A DNA stretch of 9,270 bases. It comes from an uncultured Planctomycetaceae bacterium (GTDB taxonomy: Bacteria > Planctomycetota > Planctomycetia > Planctomycetales > Planctomycetaceae). Below, piece by piece: positions 6,207-9,270 of this stretch; the stretch's first letter is position 1, and every line of letters begins with the position of its first letter. Below the pieces are notes generated by a model. The model had not been told where the DNA came from, did no database searches, and worked only from the letters and a program-made list of their open reading frames with translations. The translations under genes and the position numbers were made by a program. The stretch lies in the NCBI GenBank assembly GCA_903898975.1, contig CAIUHT010000184.1:1-9270 (forward strand). The letters run 5' to 3'.

Positions 6207-6947
6207 ATGTCGCCAGACCCCGCTGCTGAAGTCGTCGCCCCTCCCCGCTCGAAGTCCCTGTTTGAAGAGCAGCCCCGGGTCGCCGAGGTCTTCACTCCCG
6301 ACGCGGCTGCCGAATTCCAGTACCAACCGGTCCCCCCCCTGGCCCCCATCACCCTCTTCCTGGGGCTCTGCTCGGTCGCCGGGTTTTTGGGTCTCCCGGC
6401 GATGGGGATTGGAATCATTGGAATTCTCTGCGGCAGCCTGGGGCTGTGGCAGATCCGCCGGGCCGACGGGGCCCTGGGGGGCAAATGGCTGACCCGCATT
6501 GGCCTGGCCCTCAGCCTGTTGCTGACGGTCGGGGCGGGGGCCCTGCATGCCTATGTGTATGCGACCGAAGTGCCCGAGGGGCACCAGCGGCTCAGTTTTG
6601 CCTGGCTGTCTCAACGCGAGCCCAAGCTGTCGGAAAGCGACATCGAAGTCCCCCCCGAGGTCCACGACCTCAATGACAAGCCGGTGTTCATCAAGGGCTA
6701 CATGTACCCCACCCGCGTTCGCGAGGGGCTGAGCGAGTTTGTGCTGGTGAAAGACAACGGCGACTGCTGCTTCGGCAAACAGCCCAAGCTGTCCGACATG
6801 ATTGTCGTGCACATGCAGGAAGGGCAGACGGTCAACTTCCGCGAGGCGCAACTGGTCTCGGTCGCGGGCACGTTCAAGATCGCGGGCGTGCATCAGGCGG
6901 GAGATATCGTGGGGCTCTACACGATCGACGGCACGCACTTCCGGTAG
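6207..6947 (+). CDS. DUF4190-like membrane protein with C-terminal DUF3299-like Cys-Cys domain
   Basis: ATG 6207 gives 246 residues. In-frame starts further up (from 6129) overlap the candidate promoter and add a non-family segment. After a polar N-terminus, residues 45-82 (starting LAPITLFLGLCSVAGFLGLP) form a hydrophobic Gly-rich hairpin followed by WQIRRADG, as in DUF4190 proteins. A further helix spans about 97-118. The C-terminal domain (about 150-246) starts VHDLNDKPVFIKGYMYPT, contains FVLVKDNGDCCFG with C187 and C188, then VVHMQEGQTVNF and VAGTFKI, and ends in GLYTIDGTHFR. This resembles the DUF3299 family, whose biochemical role I do not know; the adjacent cysteines could bind metal or be redox-active. 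The lipoprotein gene 9 bases downstream carries the same domain, so the two are probably co-transcribed and may act together at the membrane. Confidence 0.7.
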   Translation: MSPDPAAEVVAPPRSKSLFEEQPRVAEVFTPDAAAEFQYQPVPPLAPITLFLGLCSVAGFLGLPAMGIGIIGILCGSLGLWQIRRADGALGGKWLTRIGLALSLLLTVGAGALHAYVYATEVPEGHQRLSFAWLSQREPKLSESDIEVPPEVHDLNDKPVFIKGYMYPTRVREGLSEFVLVKDNGDCCFGKQPKLSDMIVVHMQEGQTVNFREAQLVSVAGTFKIAGVHQAGDIVGLYTIDGTHFR

Positions 6948-6956
6948 GAACCGTTC

Positions 6957-7928
6957 ATGACGCGAGTTCAGCAGGGATGTCGGGGACCGGGTGCCGGTGA
7001 GGCCGATTGCCAAACTCGGTCGCGGCGGCGCGGCGCCGGGGTCCACCACACCCACTGGTCTCTCGTCTGCCTGTGTGCGGCGTGGCTGACTGGCTGCGGA
7101 CCGGCCTCCCCCCCCGCCCCCCCGCAAGCCGCAGGACCGCAAGTCACGCTGGGCGGATCGACCGACACCCCCGCCGGGGGCCTGCCCGACGCGAACCCAA
7201 CTGGCACGGCGTCGGATGATCTGCCGGCGGGTGACACAGCGTCGGGTGACACAGCGTCGGGTGCGACAGCAGACCCCACACCCGCCACGACGTCCAAGGC
7301 GGCTTCGGGCTCAACGCCAGCGGAGACTCCCGCGGGAGAGTCTTCGGAAGCTGGGGAAGGGACCCCACCGCGGGCGGGGACGCCCGCTGTGGCGGGGGAC
7401 AAGGCCCGGGGGAATCCACCGGCGACTGCCGGGGGCACTTCGGCGGCAGGTGGCGCAAGTGCGGCGGGCACCCCGGCGGCGGAGCGGACCTTTCGGGCCG
7501 AGGGACCGAACGGCGCGTTGCGCGTCACCTACGACGACTTCGATCTGCTGAAGGTGTTGCAGATGGAGCCGGTGACGGTGGACTGTGTCGAGCGGATGCC
7601 GGCGTGGCTGCGGGCCCTGGACGGGAAGCCAGTTCGGCTGAGAGGCTACATGAAGCCGGGCTTTCTGTCGGAAGGGATCACCCGCTTTCTGCTGGTGCGG
7701 GACACGGGGCTGTGCTGTTACGGGCCGAAGGGGAAGATCTACGACCTGGTGCAGGTGACACTGGCGGAAGGGCAGTCGACGAACTACATCGAGCTGACCC
7801 CCTTCGACGTCGTCGGCACATTCCGCGTCCGCCTGGACCTGCTGGATGAAGAAGCCGAGGACGGGACGGTCAACCAACTGATCATCGGGCTCTACCACAT
7901 CGAAAACGGGCGAATTCTGCGGAAATAG
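6957..7928 (+). CDS. Lipoprotein with Ala/Gly/Thr-rich linker and DUF3299-like Cys-Cys domain
   Basis: The protein has 323 residues. The ATG lies 9 bases after the previous stop, with AGGAA overlapping that stop as ribosome binding site. The first 34 residues are an unusually long basic leader with no alternative in-frame start. HWSLVCLCAAWLTGC follows, a lipobox with C47 as the likely lipidated residue. Residues 50-178 are a low-complexity Pro/Gly/Ala/Thr/Ser linker. The folded domain (about 186-323) contains LDGKPVRLRGYMKPGF, FLLVRDTGLCCYG with C253 and C254, VTLAEGQSTNY, VVGTFRV and IIGLYHIENGRI. It aligns motif by motif with the C-terminal domain of the preceding membrane protein, with an insertion LLDEEAEDGTVNQ before the GLY motif. 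A periplasmic or envelope location is likely. The function is unknown; being a paralogous pair suggests a complex or a duplicated task. Confidence 0.75.
   Translation: MTRVQQGCRGPGAGEADCQTRSRRRGAGVHHTHWSLVCLCAAWLTGCGPASPPAPPQAAGPQVTLGGSTDTPAGGLPDANPTGTASDDLPAGDTASGDTASGATADPTPATTSKAASGSTPAETPAGESSEAGEGTPPRAGTPAVAGDKARGNPPATAGGTSAAGGASAAGTPAAERTFRAEGPNGALRVTYDDFDLLKVLQMEPVTVDCVERMPAWLRALDGKPVRLRGYMKPGFLSEGITRFLLVRDTGLCCYGPKGKIYDLVQVTLAEGQSTNYIELTPFDVVGTFRVRLDLLDEEAEDGTVNQLIIGLYHIENGRILRK
7228..7270 (+). repeat. 15-bp tandem repeat in the lipoprotein linker
   Basis: The unit CGGGTGACACAGCGT occurs twice exactly (7228-7242 and 7243-7257), followed by a diverged third copy to 7270. It encodes Gly-Asp-Thr-Ala-Ser repeats. 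Being a multiple of three, changes in copy number would keep the frame. Confidence 0.75.
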
Positions 7929-8026
7929 ACGAGTTTGCGGGCAGCGACTGGTCGGAGGAGAGGCGGGCGGGGACAGATTGCGGCAGTGGCCTTGCCTGCA
8001 CTTTCCCAGCGGAGTTTACGGCCGAC

Positions 8027-8055
8027 TTGACCGTGAAATGGTGGCCCGGGAGAAT
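8027..8055 (+). promoter_or_regulatory. Candidate sigma70-type promoter of the SUMF1-like gene
   Basis: TTGACC (8027-8032, 5 of 6 to TTGACA) and GAGAAT (8050-8055, 4 of 6 to TATAAT) are separated by 17 bases. Transcription would start near 8062, ahead of ATG 8120. The 191-base spacer from 7929 shows no terminator for the lipoprotein gene. Confidence 0.35.
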
Positions 8056-8119
8056 CGCGCGCGTGCCGGGGTGAATGACTTCACCCTGGATCGTTGCGCT
8101 CTCCTTGGGGACACGAGAC

Positions 8120-8980
8120 ATGCTGCGTCGTGCCTGGCTGTGTGGCTGGATGGTGGTGGCTCTGGGTGCGGTCGCGCCGCTGCCGATGCTTCGCGCCGAT
8201 GAAGCCGCCGAGCGGTTGAAGCTGCTGCAGACGTTTCACGAAGAGTTCATCACCGTCACCCCGGGCCAGGGTTCCTTCCCCGAGACCTTCACGTTCGGGA
8301 CACCCAATGGTCCGTTCACGGAACTCCCCGCCCGCAAGGTGACTCTCTCGACACCGTTCGCCCTCGCTCGCTACGAGGTCCCGCAGAACCTGTGGCAGGC
8401 GGTCATGGGGGCGAACCCCAGCAAGTGGAAGGGACCCCGCAACTCGGCGGAGATGTTCAGCTGGCTCGAGGCGGTCGACTTCTGCCGCAAGACCACCACC
8501 CTCCTCCGCGAAGCGAAGCTGCTCGCCGAGGATGAGGAAATCCGCCTCCCCACCGAGATCGAGTGGGAGTACTGCTGCCGGGCCGGGACTTCGACCCCCT
8601 ACAGCTTTGGCGAATCGGCGACCGCCCCGGGCGACACGGGCAACAAGGCCAGCCTGCTCGATGTCTATGGCTGGCATACGGGCAATGCGGCCGGGAATGA
8701 CCCCCCGGTCGGTGCCAAGAAGCCCAATGCCTGGGGCTTCTACGACATGCACGGCTACCTGCGGGAATTCACCGCCGACGAATGGCTCGAAAACCACGCC
8801 CCCAACACCCTCCCCGCGACAACCACGCCCCGTCGCCGGACGCTGCGGGGGGGCTCGTGGAAAGATCGCTACGAGTGCCTCCGCTCGGCGTACCGCGAGC
8901 CGATTTCCGAAGCGGTCGGCGATGACGCCGTCGGCCTTCGCTGCGTCCGCGCGAAAGTTCGCCCCCCCGAGGCGAAGTGA
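8120..8980 (+). CDS. Exported SUMF1/FGE-fold protein, probably not a formylglycine generator
   Basis: ATG 8120 gives 286 residues with a good signal peptide (LRRAWLCGWMVVALGAVAP, cleavage near LRA at 25-27). An ATG 45 bases upstream would bury that signal behind 15 residues. The domain follows the SUMF1 order: ARKVTLSTPFALARYEVPQNLWQAVMG, NPSKWKGP, a helix with EAVDFCRK, then RLPTEIEWEYCCRAGTSTPYSFG (142-164), PNAWGFYDMHGYLREFTADEW (202-222), LRGGSW (242-247) and SAYR (256-259), ending in VGLRC. In true formylglycine-generating enzymes two cysteines follow GGSY; here only C253 is present and the first position is D249. The GNVWEW motif is changed to GYLREF, losing a usual Ca ligand. It is therefore more likely a non-catalytic or differently acting member, a large group in planctomycetes. 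No sulfatase gene is visible nearby. Confidence 0.82.
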   Translation: MLRRAWLCGWMVVALGAVAPLPMLRADEAAERLKLLQTFHEEFITVTPGQGSFPETFTFGTPNGPFTELPARKVTLSTPFALARYEVPQNLWQAVMGANPSKWKGPRNSAEMFSWLEAVDFCRKTTTLLREAKLLAEDEEIRLPTEIEWEYCCRAGTSTPYSFGESATAPGDTGNKASLLDVYGWHTGNAAGNDPPVGAKKPNAWGFYDMHGYLREFTADEWLENHAPNTLPATTTPRRRTLRGGSWKDRYECLRSAYREPISEAVGDDAVGLRCVRAKVRPPEAK

Positions 8981-8998
8981 GTCTCGCACAGCGCGACT

Positions 8999-9060
8999 GA
9001 CCAGCCCGCCACCGCGGTTGAAAACCACTGCGGTGGCGCGGGACTGGTCCAGCTGACTTT
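8999..9060 (+). terminator. Terminator-like hairpin after the SUMF1-like gene
   Basis: An imperfect stem runs from GACCAG (8999-9004) to CTGGTC (9044-9049). It pairs CCCGC with GCGGG and CACCGC with GCGGTG around small bulges, and closes with GGTT-GAA-AACC. A short CTTTT follows at 9057-9061. It begins 18 bases after the stop at 8978-8980, as expected for a terminator. The short, delayed T-run makes it less than ideal. Confidence 0.55.
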
Positions 9061-9128
9061 TCGAGCGACTGCCCCGGGCGGATTCCGCGGGTGGGCACGG
9101 CTTGGTGGGCCCGGGTTGGCAGTGGCGA

Positions 9129-9186
9129 CAGGGAACTCGCTGCCGTTGGCCGGCATTCTTCGCTGTGCTCGCGCGGTCGTTCCCTG
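9129..9186. repeat. Inverted repeat near the end of the incoming minus-strand gene
   Basis: CAGGGAAC (9129-9136) and GTTCCCTG (9179-9186) are exact reverse complements 42 bases apart, enclosing a small TGCCG-CGGCA hairpin (9141-9155) followed by TTCTT. It could belong to a terminator for the minus-strand gene at the right edge. The rest of 9062-9193 shows nothing further. Confidence 0.3.
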
Positions 9187-9193
9187 ACGGTCG

Positions 9194-9270
9194 TCAGTGG
9201 GTTGGGCCACCCAGCCGCTGCTGGTGCAGCAGTTCAATGGGGTGCCAGGCGCGACGCTCGGTTCCTTCTG
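9194..9270 (-). CDS. C-terminal end of an unidentified minus-strand protein (partial)
   Basis: On the minus strand a frame entering from the right edge reads EGTERRAWHPIELLHQQRLG, then GPTH, and stops at TGA (complement of 9194-9196). The codons have GC-rich third positions like the real genes here, and the peptide looks like ordinary protein, unlike the other frames. Only 24 full codons are visible, so the family cannot be told. It converges on the SUMF1-like gene, with hairpins between the two. Confidence 0.4.
   Translation of the reverse strand, partial: EGTERRAWHPIELLHQQRLGGPTH

Noticed and set aside
5778..7142. Long minus-strand open frame (454 codons) over the NYN, membrane and lipoprotein genes
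   Set aside because: It spans three genes on the other strand, including the promoter-like spacer, and its product is low-complexity without domain character.

Overview
The window is a GC-rich piece of bacterial chromosome that looks planctomycetal (Planctomycetota). The basis is the gene content: a secreted DUF1080 (3-keto-disaccharide hydrolase-type) protein, an SUMF1/FGE-like protein with a signal peptide, a surface-type protein with an N-terminal LEPR-XLL-like motif (LESRALM), a lipoprotein with a long Ala/Gly/Pro/Thr linker, and weak or absent Shine-Dalgarno sites before most genes. The genus cannot be read from the sequence. No rRNA, tRNA, CRISPR array or insertion sequence was seen.

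Left block (1-3494, all + strand): the C-terminal 51 codons of an unidentified gene, then a Tat- or Sec-exported DUF1080 protein (235-1113), a PLP enzyme of the D-threonine aldolase/D-serine dehydratase (DSD1) family (1224-2324) and an NAD-dependent 2-hydroxyacid dehydrogenase of the SerA type without an ACT domain (2505-3494). Shared orientation and gaps of 77 to 180 bases would allow a catabolic unit, but a shared pathway is inference.

Middle block (3495-4975): a convergent spacer with two strong hairpins separates the dehydrogenase from a minus-strand gene (3814-4683). That gene encodes a LEPR-XLL-like surface protein whose second half has Asp-containing repeats exactly 21 residues apart, probably a beta-solenoid. 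It looks less GC-rich than its neighbours and has a clear AGGAG ribosome binding site. The divergent spacer upstream of it holds a perfect inverted repeat and two runs of eight T.

Right block (4976-9270): a NYN/YacP-type ribonuclease-like protein with a Pro/Ala linker and three copies of a WLxE(F/L) peptide module; then two adjacent genes that each end in a related Cys-Cys-containing domain resembling DUF3299, one anchored by membrane helices (6207-6947) and one as a lipoprotein (6957-7928); then an exported SUMF1-fold protein that lacks the FGE cysteine pair and the NVWEW motif (8120-8980), followed by a terminator-like hairpin. A minus-strand gene probably enters from the right edge, with its stop codon at 9194-9196.

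The points most worth a second look are the tandem Cys-Cys domain pair, the repeated WLxE module in the NYN protein and the 21-residue solenoid. Nothing in the window matches a known defence or mobile system.
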